A DNA stretch of 64,000 nt from Nigrospora sphaerica. Taxonomy: Eukaryota; Ascomycota; Sordariomycetes; Amphisphaeriales; Apiosporaceae. The notes under the pieces are model-generated. The model was not told where the DNA came from and did no database searches. It saw only the letters and a list, made by a program, of their open reading frames with translations. Shown here in pieces: positions 1 to 13,181 of this stretch; within the stretch, counting starts at the first letter, position 1, and every line of letters begins with the position of its first letter. The stretch lies in assembly GCA_018287875.1 (NCBI GenBank), contig JAGVVL010000009.1:3720001-3784000 (forward strand), given 5' to 3'. Made by a program: the position numbers and the translations under genes.

Positions 1-450
1 TTCCAGAAACTATATCTGACACATGAACCGGGTGGGCTAAGAGCCGACGTACTTTATTTCTATGAAATTGTTAATTGCCTCTGGCCACCAGCATCAAATC
101 TATATAGAAGAACGTTGAATATTCGCGGCGTCCCCATCGGAACCTTTCCAGTTGTACCACGGTGAGTTGGCTTCAACCGTCGTATCCGTACAGCCTCATA
201 CCAGCCTATAAACACCGAGAAACACGGCGGGAAAGGGTGAAGCCAAAGGATGACCCAGGGAACAGTGCTACTATGATTCACTCCAGTCCCCCGCCCTCTC
301 GGAGTATTCTGGCCAAATGGCACGTCACGACGTACCTGTCTAAGCGGCCATATCGATCTATTCGAAGAACATACGAAGCACCAACATCCACAGGGAGGCC
401 ACTGTGCTGATTGCTCTGCCCGCGTCCAAAGTATGCCGCGCACAAAATAT

Positions 451-510
451 CCAGGTCGCCTGCCGCATAACCAGGTCGCCTGCCGCATATCCAGGTCGCC
501 TGCCGCATTG
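451..510. repeat. 20-bp tandem repeat, three copies
   Basis: Three head-to-tail 20-base units at 451-470, 471-490 and 491-510, each beginning CCAGGTCGCCTGCCGCAT and differing only in the last two bases. A degenerate half unit (TGCCGCG) flanks each side. It is a small minisatellite in non-coding DNA. Confidence 0.95.
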
Positions 511-3500
511 CCGCGATGGCGGCCGGCCAGGAAGAGGACATTAGCCTCTGGAAACAGACTGAACCAAGCACCAATGGCTTGCATCGGGGTATGGGCACTT
601 GAACAGTGGAACGGTCTGGCCGAGCTGCATCGAAGCCATCGTCCGGGTGGATCTGGGCTGGCCTGAAGGGGGGACGCAGATTGGGGCCACTGGATAGTCT
701 GGACGTGTGTCGCAGTTGCCGTTTCCAATAGCGAAAAGGAAGCTTTGGGACAATAGGCGAAATGCCCTGATGTTTAAGAGCCGGTTCATACGGGCAGGTA
801 TTGGTTTCTGTTGGGAAGTCAGATCTATTTAGTGAGGACACGAACAGTGGTCGGAAATCAGGTTGATGAAGAGCTAAATGAGAAGAAAAGGCAGAAACAA
901 CTGGTACTGGCCTGTCCCAAATGCCACTTTTTTGGTGACTTGAATCGAGTTCCTGGGGTACGTTTGGGCGAGGGTCCGTGAGTGGTACACTAGTCAACGA
1001 CGCGGACGTTTAGGCGATCTCGAATCGCAGAAATCGCACGGCTATTGAGTTTTGTTAGGAGAGCCTTGCGTTTCCCGTGCTCCCAAGCCCATGATCTACA
1101 GAGCCTGTGCAGTAAGCAGACCAGAAGAATAACAGTCCAAAGCGTGTGTGGTCGTTTTGGGAAGGATTGGCTGTATCTTGCAGTCCAGTACTTTTCAACC
1201 TTGCACGTGCTGGCCGTGGTGAACTTATAGCCCTGGACAAAATCCCCTGGGAGGCCAAGATAGAACTCGCCGGTGCATATCGAGCTGAAAAGAGGAGGGC
1301 TTAATGGGGTCGCGCCGGCCAGTACCATCACCGAAGCGCATTGGCATTGCACATGTTTAACTACCGCCTTTACAGCCAAGTTAAAAGGAGTACCTAACGC
1401 AGTCGTGATGTATCGTCATAGGAACTCCCATCGCCGGTGCCTGAGACGGCCGGTCAAATCAGCTCATGTTCAAGGTTGACTGGCGGTGGTAAGCAATTCG
1501 CAGTCCGAGGGCGACGGCTGACTTGGCCCAGTCTTTTGAGGTGAGCAGCAAGATGTCAAGGGCGTGGCAAAAAGACGACGTGGTGATCAATGACGCCCTT
1601 GTGTGCCATGATGCGCGGAATTGAGGCAGCCAATCGAGGGGAGGGGTTGCTGATCGACATGTTGCCTCGCTTACTGATGAGACCGCGCTGGGTTCCGAAA
1701 ATCTTCTGCTCTCGCGAAAACTGGGCAAGGGTAGGTGTCAGCCCACCTCCTAATTCTGCCGTGGCTACGACGACACCAAGGTGCTGGGTACTGGCAAGGA
1801 ATCCACGTGGGAGCTACGGGGCAGCGTGCAAGAAGGGGAGGTGCTATTCCTTTGCTCGTACACCTTGCCGAGAGGCAACGAGCGCAGCCACATGCCGTCG
1901 CTTATGCGATGGGTGCCACCACAGCTTTGCCAGTGCGAGCCTGCTCGACGGGCGAAGCCGACGCAGCTGTGGCTGTCTTGGTGAGGGCCCAGCCGTCGGA
2001 GAGCACCTCTCGAGCGCCGGCGGGTATTCTTCACCTACAGGTTCGCGCGGAGGCACCCGGTCCGCGTTCCTCAAGTGCAAATCAAGATATACAGGCACGC
2101 GCTGCAGCTGCTACGTCGATCCATGCGGAACCAGCCGTGACGCCACCTGGGTACCCCGGGGCATGGCTTGACCCTTTCCCTGTCACGTCGCTGCGGCTGC
2201 GACGGACAAGCGGCATAATTCACGCGCGAAAGCGAGGCATGGGCAGCTGAGCGAAAAGCGTCGAGGCGATGGCGGGTGCAAGTACGGGATGGCATCCATA
2301 TTGTGGAGTGTACTAGACGGTATGTCTCAGATTTGTCATCGGAGAACCACTAACCCGGTGTCATCACGATGGGAGGGCGCCACGGGAAGCCGGGCACGAG
2401 CTATCACGAAAGCAATGTGCAGCCGGAGCGCCACCATCCGTCCAGTAACTTGGTTCCGCGCTGCTTCGTCGGGTAGAGAACTGGATATCCACGCCATGCT
2501 GAGCGCCAAGCTATATACGTCTCTCCCTCACGCACGGTGTTCGACGAATAGACACGGCCGGAAAAGAATTAGAGGAGTTGCCAGCGACCGAACGAGTAAA
2601 AGACGGCTCCGCGAGCCAAATATAGACAAAAACCCGGAGTATGGGCCGATGGAGGGTGAGCTCCTTCGCTTGCCGCCAGACTGGGTCTGTCCATGAGTGG
2701 CTGGCGACTCGATAGATGACCTGCATTAGCCGTCAGCATAGCGGGCACCCCGAGATGGGTGAAGATACTGAGCCGGCAGAAAGCGTAGACTGGGGTGGAC
2801 TCTGTCGCTCCAGCGGGCGTCGTCGTGCCTTGGGCACTTGTACGACCTTGGATTTGAAGACGGCGGGCGATCGCGCTATCGGGCCTCGACACCGCCCGGG
2901 ACGCGACATCTCATGGCGGTGATATCATCCCATGCCGGCCCTAGCGCGAATGGTGGCGGCAATATCCACGGGAAAAAAGGCCGTGTCTCTTGAGATGCCT
3001 GAACGGCCAATGACAAGGCGCCGTCCCACACGCACGGCACGCCCACTCTGCTGGGTGTGGGTGTACTGTGTGACTGAACAGCGCTCAACGGTGCACCTAG
3101 CCCGCCTCCGTCGCTTCCGATGCCGCCATTGCATGCTTTGGGGGTCGTCACCGGAGCCGTTGAGTCGAGCCAGGCGTAGGCCAGCAGCAGGAACCCCATG
3201 GGAGCACGCTGGGCGAGGATGGACGACGAACTCCCGAGCCGCCCAGGCTTCTGGGCGGCAAATGGCCACAGCGTAGGCCCTACAACACGGCACGCACCAT
3301 CCCGGCCGCACATGGATGTGGGAGGGAGGGCGACGGGGAAGAAATCAAGAGGATCCGCTTCCACCAGGAACCCGCGAACAGCTCGCGGCCAATGGGAGAC
3401 GGCAGCCGCGGCAGGATCAGGCAGGTCGCTGTTCAGCTCTTGTATGTCAAGCCCAGCTGACTTGGCGCTTTCAACGACCCTTCAAAATCTGAGATGCTTG

Positions 3501-5501
3501 CAAGGCCGGACTGCCGCGCTCCCCGCCCTTGGCACCTGGCCGGAAAGCAACTGGCAGGTCGCTCGCGCGGTGCGGTGCAGAGTCAGCCCGACCGAGGCCG
3601 TCAGCTCCGGCCAGGCGGGCGTGGTCGCAAGCGACTAGGCTCGTACTTTGTCCTGCCGTCTTTGTATGCAATGTGCTTGCTATGCTGACTGCATATCGGA
3701 CAGCAACTGTGCGGGTAGGAAGGTATTGGCGATGCCGCCGAGGATGGGCTTCCTCCCTTCCTAAAATACCCAAGGATCGGCCTTGAGTTGGTCAGCACCC
3801 ACGCAGTCTGGGAGCAAAGGGAGCCGAGACAGCGGATTCCCCACGCCCAGCCAACGACGTCGTTGTGTAGATATACGGCCGGCGAACCCAAAAGGGCCAG
3901 CAAAGCTGCTGACAAGCTGAGGTCATCATACCCTACCGAGTCACTAAGTTGGCTTAGCAGTCGTAGGCATCGCCCTTCACACCACTACCCCGCCTGCGGC
4001 GTCAGCCTTCGCGAAGGGGTAGCATCCCGGAAGCTGACAGTTCCTGCATGGCACCATGGATACAACGAGACCGGCCCTGGGCTCACGAAGGCGGCGAACG
4101 CGAGGTTGGGCGGGCGGGCAGGGGAATCGAAGCTGACTGACTGGTCGTTGCGTCCCATGTCCCGGTCGGAGGAGGTCTCAAACGTTCGACGCGTCGGTCA
4201 AGTTCTCGCGGGAGGGGCGAACAAAGGAGCACACGCAGACACGCACGCACACACACGGCAGAAACATAACACATAGCGGACGGCTGGCTGGCGGAACAAC
4301 AACCTTGGGTAGCTGGCTCGGGGTGGCGCGCGGCGGACGGGCGTACGGCTGGCCCTCGAGTGTATGGGGGGCGCCCGCCAGTCCGCCGTTGCCGGGCGAA
4401 ATGGGGTCACTGGCTGGCTGACTGGGTAGCCGGAGTGAGACCTGACGCACTCAAGGACCCATATCCGTCGGTCGGGGGGGGGGGGGGGGGCGCGGAGGTC
4501 GTGGCCCCTTTGTCATGATATCATCGGGTTCTGGCAGGGAGAGATCTTTGCGGCTCGGCGGGGAGTCACCGGTCGTCACCACGTCCCAGTGCTGGGTACC
4601 CACGACTCCAGCGGCGGGAGAGGCGGGCCTCGGGATGATGACGACGGACGAAAACGATGGCAAATTGGTAGGTAGACTGGATCGGGAGTAGTCGCTGGCA
4701 AATTCGACGCCAGCCCAGCCGCACGTACAGCAGCACTGCACCATGCCAACCACAGCCCAGGCCGAGCACAGCGCCCAGCTGAGCCGGCGTGGGGAACACG
4801 AGCCCGAGTCCAGACGAAACTGATGGGATTGTATGCCGTGGCTTTAGTCAACAGGGCCGGGCTCGCCAGATCAGGGCGGAATAAGAAACAAATGCCCAGC
4901 GGGACAGGGATGAAACAAGGGAGCCGGGCAGCCGGAAAGATGGATGCTGGGGCTGTCGGAGGATGGGACCAAGGGGGCCATTCAAGTCAGTAACGTGTGC
5001 ATCAGCGCCTCCTTGGCACCCGGGTCGTGTAAGACGTTCTATACGACTGCCCTTAACCAGCACACACAACCGTGAGGCGTAGGGAGAGTAGTATGCGAGG
5101 TTGGTTTAGGTGGGGGGAGGACATCCCGTATGCTGTTCGTCTATCTTGCTGCCAACGACTCGGACACGAGGTTGACGGACGCCGTACCCAAGGTACTTCG
5201 GCAAGCTGCTGGAACTTTAGACAACGGAGGGCCCGGCCCAGCCAATCCGATACGCCCATGGGGTGCATGATGCTGGGCGGAGCGCAGCACCAGACAGGCT
5301 GGACGTCGAGATTGGGCGAACCATGAGACGAAAAATCTCCGCGCAAGTGAACAAGACAGGAAGTGTAGCAGGGTAATTACCCGCCCCCGGCCAAGAGGTC
5401 GGTAGACATAGTAATCAAGAGGTGTAAGGGAACAGGCAGAGGGCGACTAACGACCCCCTGCGGACATGAGGCAGTTGATTGAGTTGGGAGGGGGTGCGCT
5501 C

Positions 5502-5552
5502 TCACTGGAATCTGGATGTCACCGGAATCTGGATATCACTGGAATCTGGACT
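5502..5552. repeat. 17-bp tandem repeat, three copies
   Basis: Three units of 17 bases at 5502-5518, 5519-5535 and 5536-5552 with the core TCACYGGAATCTGGA. They differ by one internal C/T change and in the last two bases. No gene is recognised around them. Confidence 0.9.
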
Positions 5553-6532
5553 GCTCCGGCCTGCCAATTCTCGGGGCCGCGAGTGTACGGCAATTCCAGG
5601 CAGGGCTAGCTGTGGCCCGTCCGCACAACAATGGTCGACTCTTCCGTCGTTCCCGTTCCGCCGTGCGTCTCTGCTGCCCCTCTTGCGCCCCTCTACCGCT
5701 GCCGCTCCCGCCACCGCCGTCGCACCGCATGCACATGGGGCCGAGACGGTGTTCGCAAGTCGAGATTCCGATCTGCCTGGCTTGACCAGCCGGCCGCAGG
5801 GACCAAAGAAAGCAGGGAGGTGGCAGCGAAGGAGGCCGGTCGGAGGGCCTGTAGTACAGAGATCTGTACAGTGCCAGCCGAGCCGGCCCAGGGTCCGTTT
5901 TGGTCAGGTAGGGGCCCAACGCCCATGCAATGGGCGACTGTGCGATGCCTGCTCCGTAACGGCGACCGGTGCAGGGCGGTGCGAGAATGGACTTGGCGGA
6001 TGCCCGATAAGCGGGCGAGCCGTCTGGATGGATGGATGTCTCGCTAATAACCCTTTGGCTGCCTAGTTGCACCCCAGTCAATCTTCGTTGGATCTGTGAG
6101 CCGTAGCGGCGGCGGGCGGGTGCTGGATGTACATTATCAGGTGCCGGTAGCCAAGGATGGGCTCGCCAGGCACCTAGGTCTGCCTACATGTACTAACCTA
6201 CCTACCTGCCTACTTACCTCTCTCCTTAGCCGCCCTATGCTTCACCCCTCAGGCTGCGCCCAGGTCCTTTGTGTTCTGCTCGGCCTAGTTCTGCAGGTGA
6301 GGAATGGGAGGCACGCAGCGATAAACCCTGGGCCGGCAAGACAAGGTGCCTGACAACCTAGAAGGGCATGGCGGAGAAGGGGGAGACCGGTACAAATAGA
6401 GGGACCGGCGCGCCGGCGAGGCTTAAACAGGAAATCGTGGAAGAAACCGCACGTCCCATCATCTCATCTTGGACCAGCGGCCATTTAGTTTAGCACACTT
6501 CCTGCTAGGCTTGGTAGGTATGTGGGAAACGA

Positions 6533-6537
6533 TGTGC

Positions 6538-6568
<31 letters not shown>

Positions 6569-6626
6569 TACATGAGGAATTGATGTGTGTGTGTGTGTGT
6601 GTGTGTGGGTGTGTGGGTGTGTGGGT
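6533..6626. repeat. GT microsatellite cluster
   Basis: Two (GT)n tracts separated by about 20 bases, the second degenerating into GTGTGGGT units. The sequence is simple and has no coding meaning; the length is likely polymorphic between isolates. Confidence 0.95.
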
Positions 6627-9008
6627 GATGAAGCGGCCTGTCAGCTGCAGGCACTCTGGCTGTATGCATTTTGCCCCCGGGCAGGCAGGCTATTCCATCC
6701 ATCTTAGGACGAGGCGGGTTATGCGGAGAAATGTACAAAAAGGCCGCGCGGGTGTGGGAGGACCTGTCGGATTCCGTGTTCCTCCTGGTGTCCCCCCTCC
6801 TCTCTCTTCCAGAAAGGAAGGTATATTTCTAGAGGCATGTAGGTACTTGGATACATATACCTTACCAGCACTAGTAAGCACCCACGGCGTACTAGTGGTG
6901 TCACTGCGCGTATGATGTACTAGGCAATGTTGGGCAGCAGATGGATGATGGATTCGTCTTATTGTGTGTGTTCAGCGGGATACGCTAGCAACCCCCCGGC
7001 CAGCAGCCAGCCAGGGTTCCTCCTTCTCCCCACTCCAGCCGGCCCTGGCCCTGGCAAGTAGCCCTTCCTGCCTTCTACGTAGAAAGCTGGGCGCATCCCG
7101 TGGGACACAAAAGGCCCTCCGATGGAAGGTGTGGAGGTACTTCTCGTACATCTACTCCCATGGGACGGGATGGGATGGGACCCCATTGCGTAGCTGCGCT
7201 TCTGATACTTTACGTAGCTGCACCACCATCGCTAGTACCGGGCACACCAAACCGTCGAGCCATCCATTTCCCATGCGGGCTACCACCGGTCTGGCAGCCC
7301 CGCAAGGGGCAGGCGGGCAAACCCAAGTGGTGCCTACCTACGTCTTGCGCTTGGGCAATTCTCTGTACCGCTCCGTACGTGAGGAACGTCGCCCAGGTAC
7401 ATGGAAGAATGCAGGGACGCATAAGAAGCCTGTGTACCTCTTATGGATGGATGCAGGCATACATGCATACATATCCAAGTAGCACTTGCCAAGTACCGTA
7501 TTTCCACGGGCCCGTAACGTGGTCTGGCAGGTTGGGTCTCGCAAGTTTGGAGGCGGAACCGGCTCTGGACTGGGATGACAGACCGTCCATTGGCACCAAC
7601 TTGTACAGGGCCAAAACAGTGTGTTTGCCGTCCTCTGTTTACTGTAGGCTAAACCCCTCCAAGTCTGCGCCGGCCCCAAGCCGAAGCACGAGAGCACGGG
7701 CAAAGAAAGCCGAGGACAAGAGAGGGAGAGAGAAAGAGAAAAGGCCGGCAACACGAGCACAGCCGACCAACGCGGGTCCGGGTCCAGGTTCAAGCAGGTT
7801 CAAGCACTTTGGAACCTGAACCCCTTCATTCATTCACCCTTCCGTGGGAGCCACTGGCAGGTTGGTTTTGAGGGGCCCCTGTCCACTTTCTTCAGACCCT
7901 CGCCATCCATTGCACTGCAACTTCCCGACCCGACCGTCCCCTCTGCCATGCTACGATAGGATAACCCCGAACACAGAGACCGAGATCACGAGCCATAGGA
8001 ACCTGGACTCAACGGGCAAGCGAAGCATCCCACTCACTCACTGCCCGACATTGATTGCCTCTGTCCATTTGCGTACCCGGTTCGAGCGACCCTTGTCTCT
8101 CCCATGTTCTTGCGATACCCCCTATAGGACTTGCAGCCGGACCACTCGCGCACACTCACACCACCACGCACGCCGATCCGTGTTGTCTGTTCCAATCATT
8201 TTGACCCGACCCGACCCCGACCCTCTCCTCACCACCAGCAACCAGCGAGCAGCACAAGCACCGCCAGACCAAGCACCAGCGCCAGCCAGGCCAAGCGCCG
8301 CCGTCTCCTCCTCCACTACCACCACCACCGCTGCCGGTCTACGCCTCGGCAACAGAAGCGCACTGCGTGTCGGCTTCGCCCTCATTTCCTCGTGTCCCTC
8401 GTCTGGCTTCTGGGATGCTCTAGCCTGCCTCCATTGCCACCCCCCAGTCCCCCACGGACATTTCCTGGCCAGCCGGCCGCGGCAACTGCTGCCAACATCT
8501 TATGCGAACTGTGCCATCTTACACCCTTCTGCATCCCTTGCCTCGACCTGCCCGCTAGCGACACAGACATTGCATTCTGCACCTTTATATCGATTACCAG
8601 ACCAGACAGACCCCCGGCCGGTCGGGCTGCTGCGAGTCGACACCGACATAGTTCAACCCCCCCAGTCGTGCTGAGGAGGGGCCAATTCTCCGGCGAACAA
8701 ACGGAACGCAGGAACGCGCATTTGCCGACTGTCCGATCTCTGCCCTCTGGACCTCGCGTCGTCTCTTCTCCGAGCCGACAGCACGCACTCAATTCCCCTT
8801 CCCACAACCAACAGCACGCCACCGGCACCACCGCTGCCCCCCGGTCGCGGACGACGTCACGCGCTGCAGGCCCTGAGCTCAGCAGGCCGAGCCGCTAGGT
8901 TCGCTACTTTGTTCAAGAGTCGGTGCCTTTCTTCACGAGCAAGGTCCCCTATACCTTGACGCTCACAACCGCCACAAAGACTTTTCCCTAGCCGGCGGCC
9001 AGGTTTTC

Positions 9009-12000
9009 ATGGACGCCCGCCTTACCACGGTCGACTCGAAACATCATTACCCCCCACAACTACTCTGGAACCGCTCGACCGCCAGTCCTGCCGTCCCCAG
9101 GCTAACGACCGCCCGTGCACCGACTTCTCCCGTGCCGCTCTCGGCTGGACCTACCGCTCTCCCTGCGCAGACCTGCCACGCCCACCTCGAGTTGCTACCG
9201 ATTCTGCTGCCCCAGCACTCATCGCTGTACCAGGCCCAGCTCCTCCAGTACAATAAACTGCTTGCGCCGGGCAGAGGAAGAGGAGGAGGCGGCCTTCAGA
9301 CGCCGCCTTTGCCACCCATCTTGTCCACCCCCAGCGTGTCCGTCGGAGGGACCCGGTCTCGTTCGTCCTCCAAGGTGTCGACCAAAGATACGCCGCGCTC
9401 GAAGCAGGGCCCGCAGACTTGCCATGGGAGCAGGAGCACGCAGCATAATACCAACCACAAGTGCGAACGTGCTGTTATAACAGGGAAAGACTCTTCTGTG
9501 CTCTTCTCTACTCCCCCCACCGCTTCATCTTGCAAGATGCCGCCGAAGCCGCAGACCCGGGCAGCGGCAGCAGCAGCAACGACAGCGACCGTCGCGGCTG
9601 ACTCGTCCAGGAATAGCCGGACGCAGCACCAGCAGCATAACCTGCCGCCGCGTCCTCATCCTTCTACAGCGTCACCTGCCACCCTCGCCTCCATTGCGCC
9701 CCCAACGCATTCCAACTCGGTGCCTTCGACGCCGCATCAGCATGCGCGCAAATTCTCTTTTGAGTCGAGGGAGCCCTCGCCGACAGCGAACCAGGGCCAC
9801 TCACCGCGTTCTGCCTATTCGGAAACCAACGGGAACCTGCCCTCCCTCAGACCTTTGCCCCCTAGGAGTGGCGGATGCCGGTACGAGACGATTCCCGAAC
9901 GCTCACGCAGGAGAATGCCCTACAGCATAGGCAGCGATCGCCTGGAGAGGACGGACCTGTCCAAGATCAAGAGCAAATTGGCGGAAGACGAAGAGAGGAG
10001 GCTGACCACAGACATGCGGGAGCTGTACGACCGGTTAAAGCCGACAAGCGCCGTTGAAGAGAAACGGGGCAAGCTGGTTAATAAGCTGCAGGACCTTCTC
10101 AACAATACCTGGCCGGGGCACGATATACAAGTTCACTTGTTTGGCTCCTCGGGTAACTTGTTATGCTCGGACGACTCCGACGGTGAGCCAGAGGAACCCG
10201 TTGTGGCATGAGCTACGAAAGCGCTAACGAAGTCAATCGATTAGTGGACATTTGCATTACGACTCCGTGGAAAGAACTCGAGGGTGTCTGCATGCTGGCA
10301 GAGTTGTTGGCCAGGCGTAAGCTCGTTTCCCTCCGCCCACAAACATCGCCCTTTCATTGACACAGTTACCAGATGGAATGCAGAAGGTCGTCTGCGTCTC
10401 GTCGGCCAAGGTGCCCATCGTTAAAATATGGGACCCCGAGCTCGAGCTTTCCTGCGACATGAATGTCAACAACACCCTCGCTCTGGAGAACACGCGCATG
10501 ATACGAACCTACGTGGATATCGACGAGCGTGTCCGCCCGCTAGCCATGGTTATCAAGCACTGGACCCGACAAAGAGTCGTAAACGACGCTGGTAAGCAAC
10601 ATGTGCCCTACACTGTCCTATTCCATGACAACTCCTGACCGGACCAGCATTCGGCGGCACACTGAGTTCATACACGTGGATCTGTATGATTATTGCCTTC
10701 CTGCAGCTGCGCCAGCCTCCTGTGCTGCCAGCACTGCATCAATGGCCGCATCAAAAAGTGTCCCGGCAGGACGGAACGACACCCCCGTTCGCTGACGATG
10801 TCGACAAACTGCGCGGCTTCGGCCATAAGAACAAGTCGACCTTGGGTGAACTTTTGTTCCAGTTCTTCCGCTTCTATGCGCACGAGTTCGACTTTGGCGA
10901 GCATGCTGTGTCTGTACGGCTAGGAAAACTGATGAAGAAAACGGAGAGGAAGCATTGGCATCTAGCTATCAACAACCAGCTATGCGTCGAGGAGCCGTTT
11001 AACGTCATGCGCAACTTGGGTAATACGGCCGATGATACCTCTTTCCGTGGTATTCATCTCGAGCTGCGGCGGGCCTTCGACGCAGTGGCGGCTGGAAACC
11101 TGGAAGAATGCTGTGAGCAATTCGTCTTCCCCAAGGAGGAGGAACGAATCTTTCAAAAGCCAGCCCAGGCTCCCCGCCCGGTGCTTCTCCGGAGTGCCTC
11201 GCAGCAGAACAATAACAACCGTGGGGGGCGCGGGGGCAACTCTAGGGGTGGGGGTCGCCAGCAACAATATCGCAACAACAACCACCATGGCAACAACCGA
11301 CGCGCCTCGTCCAGCACGGCCTTCGACAACAATCCGAACCAGATGTATTTCCCTGGCTACCCCTTCATTCCAGGACAGGAAAGTATGTATATGCAACCAG
11401 ATCAGCTGGCGCAGACGCTTTCTGCGCTGCAGCTACAGGAGAACAACCTCAGGTTTTTGCAATACACGCAGAACCAGGCCATGGCCCAACAGCAGGCTTT
11501 GGCGCACGCGCAGAGGATGCAGGGCACCAGCGGCTCACAGCCGCAATCCTCCACCGAGCGTTCTAGAACGAACTCGTTTGACAACCCGCCTCTGACAGCC
11601 CCCTTGCGCCCGGAAATGTTCTATTGGTCTTGGCAGGGGCAGCCTTACTATACGCACCAGGGTTTCACGACCTATCCTCCCTCCCCGTCGAATGGGCAGC
11701 CGACGGAACACCGACGCAGCCCTCATAGGACGACGGCTGCGAGTGATGCGGGCACCGCGGCGACGGGAAGCTCTTTGAGGTCCCAGTCACAACCCGCCGC
11801 TCGCTCGGTCTCGGCTGCACAACCAATCCCGGGATTCCCCGTGCCGACGGGCGCCGTCAACAGCGTGCCTAGCATAGCCAACATGCCCAGCGTGCCCAAC
11901 GTGCCCAACGTGCCTGCTCGCCATGTGAACGGGGTGCCTATTCCGAGCTTCATGCCCGATGACATTGCCGACGCTGAGAAGCAGCCGCTTGCAGCGCGCA

Positions 12001-13181
12001 CGCCGCCGGCCGAAGAAAAATACTATGGGTATTATCTCGACCCTAGTAGTCCCGGACATCGCGGAACCGCCGCACTGGCCAATGGAGTGCCGGCTTTTGG
12101 GGATCTGGCGTCGCAAAGTTCCAACTCGACCCGCCGGCGGCTCTCCTCGGACCAGTTCCCGCATACCATTTTCGACAGGATATCCAAGAGGACCTCGCGT
12201 TCTCCGTCGCCGCTTGGACATGGTAGGACATGCTCATCAAGCACGAATGCCGCGCCAGTCACGTCGCCTGTCTCCCCCGCGGCCGGCAATCAGGCAGTAG
12301 GCGAGATGAGACCGGTGGTGGTCAACGGCTCTGCGGGCTCGGTACGCCAATCTCCCGTCCTGAACGGCATGGGCCAAATGGATGGGTCTTTCGACAACCC
12401 CTTGAAGATCAACCAACAGGGAGTGAACGGGAACGCGATCCAGTCTGGATCCCCTACAGCCCCTAGCCCTGCCTCGGTGCAATCCACGCCCCCTCAAATC
12501 GACCGGCCGCTTGTGGTTAACGGATCAACGTCGAACCAGTACCTAAGCAACCAAATGCAGCCTGGTGCCCGACATGCTTACGACGCCTTTGGAATGGCTT
12601 CGCCCAGCAGCGTGTCCGGCATAGCAGCCTTTCCTCCGTTGACAGCCACAGTGCCAGAGGATGCGGGGGCTCCCTTTCCCCGGTTCGCCCCACGGGGTCC
12701 GCCCAACCACCTAATTGCCCAGTTGGATCTCGCGACGGAAAACAGGATGCAAGGAAACGAGACGCAACACCTGTCCCCAGTGTACGAGAATATGACGCCT
12801 TCGCCCACCGTGGCTCGGAAATTCGAGCTCGGGGCCCCCTCGCCACATCCGTCGGGCGCAGCGCCGGCCGCGGGCAAGGAGGCGAAGAGCGAGGCCAAGA
12901 CCAAACAACGGTCTTCAGTGGAGGCACCGTCGCCCAAGAAGGAGACGACGCCGAAGAAAGAGGCGGCACCATCCACCGCTGTACCGCAGCGTTTCAACGG
13001 GTCGGCCAAGGAGCCTAACCACGCACGGCCAGGCAGGAGCGAGGGCGAACACGGCGGGGCCAATGGATGGCAGAAGATCCCCAAAGGAAAGAAAAAGGGT
13101 GTAGACGGGAAGGGCAGACAGGAGCCGCTCCCGCGAGGCGAGCAGCCACCCAAGAACGAGTCGGAACGCAAGGGCGGCTGA
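9009..13181 (+). CDS. Cid/CutA-type non-canonical poly(A) polymerase / terminal nucleotidyltransferase
   Basis: Four exons are inferred: 9009-10182, 10245-10316, 10373-10591 and 10648-13181, giving 1332 residues. The introns have good GT/AG ends, and intron 1 has the branch point GCTAAC. Residues 1 to about 330 are Pro/Ser/Thr/Ala-rich and disordered. The Pol-beta-type nucleotidyltransferase core follows: helical-turn motif G379-S380, metal-binding D391 and D393, and the third carboxylate D444 in a CDMNVNN context. The central domain (about 475-515) carries FGGTLSSYTW, and a PAP/25A-associated domain lies near residues 552-640. The remaining 700 residues are Gln/Ser/Pro-rich with a basic C-terminus. 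By family knowledge such enzymes add untemplated A, U or C/U tails to RNA 3' ends in the cytoplasm and trigger decay; A. nidulans CutA and S. pombe Cid1/Cid13 are the closest described types. Whether this one adds A or U cannot be read from the sequence. The start at 9009 is the first ATG of the long open frame; internal ATGs such as the one at 9537 are possible alternatives. Confidence 0.88.

Larger units (their letters stand above)
1..8990. other. Gene-poor region, no supported gene
   Basis: I find no reading frame here with domain motifs or convincing splice structure. The open frames present are mutually overlapping on both strands and read as compositional noise. The stretch holds short tandem repeats (451-510, 5502-5552), GT/CA microsatellites (6533-6626), a G homopolymer near 4477-4490 and several CCTACC/GGTAGG patches. 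From about 7,850 onward the plus strand becomes rich in C and T, which is usual for promoters and leaders of filamentous ascomycete genes and probably belongs to the gene starting at 9009. Confidence 0.6.

Noticed and set aside
60..997. Two overlapping minus-strand frames of 222 and 239 residues
   Set aside because: No domain pattern, no splice structure, and part of the length is translation of the 20-bp tandem repeat.
4477..4490. G homopolymer as a functional element
   Set aside because: Simple homopolymer; likely replication slippage or an assembly-sensitive site.
7844..8898. Plus-strand frames of 276 and 255 residues before the nucleotidyltransferase
   Set aside because: Ser/Thr/Pro/His-rich translation of a C/T-rich leader; two frames are open at once, which is a composition effect.
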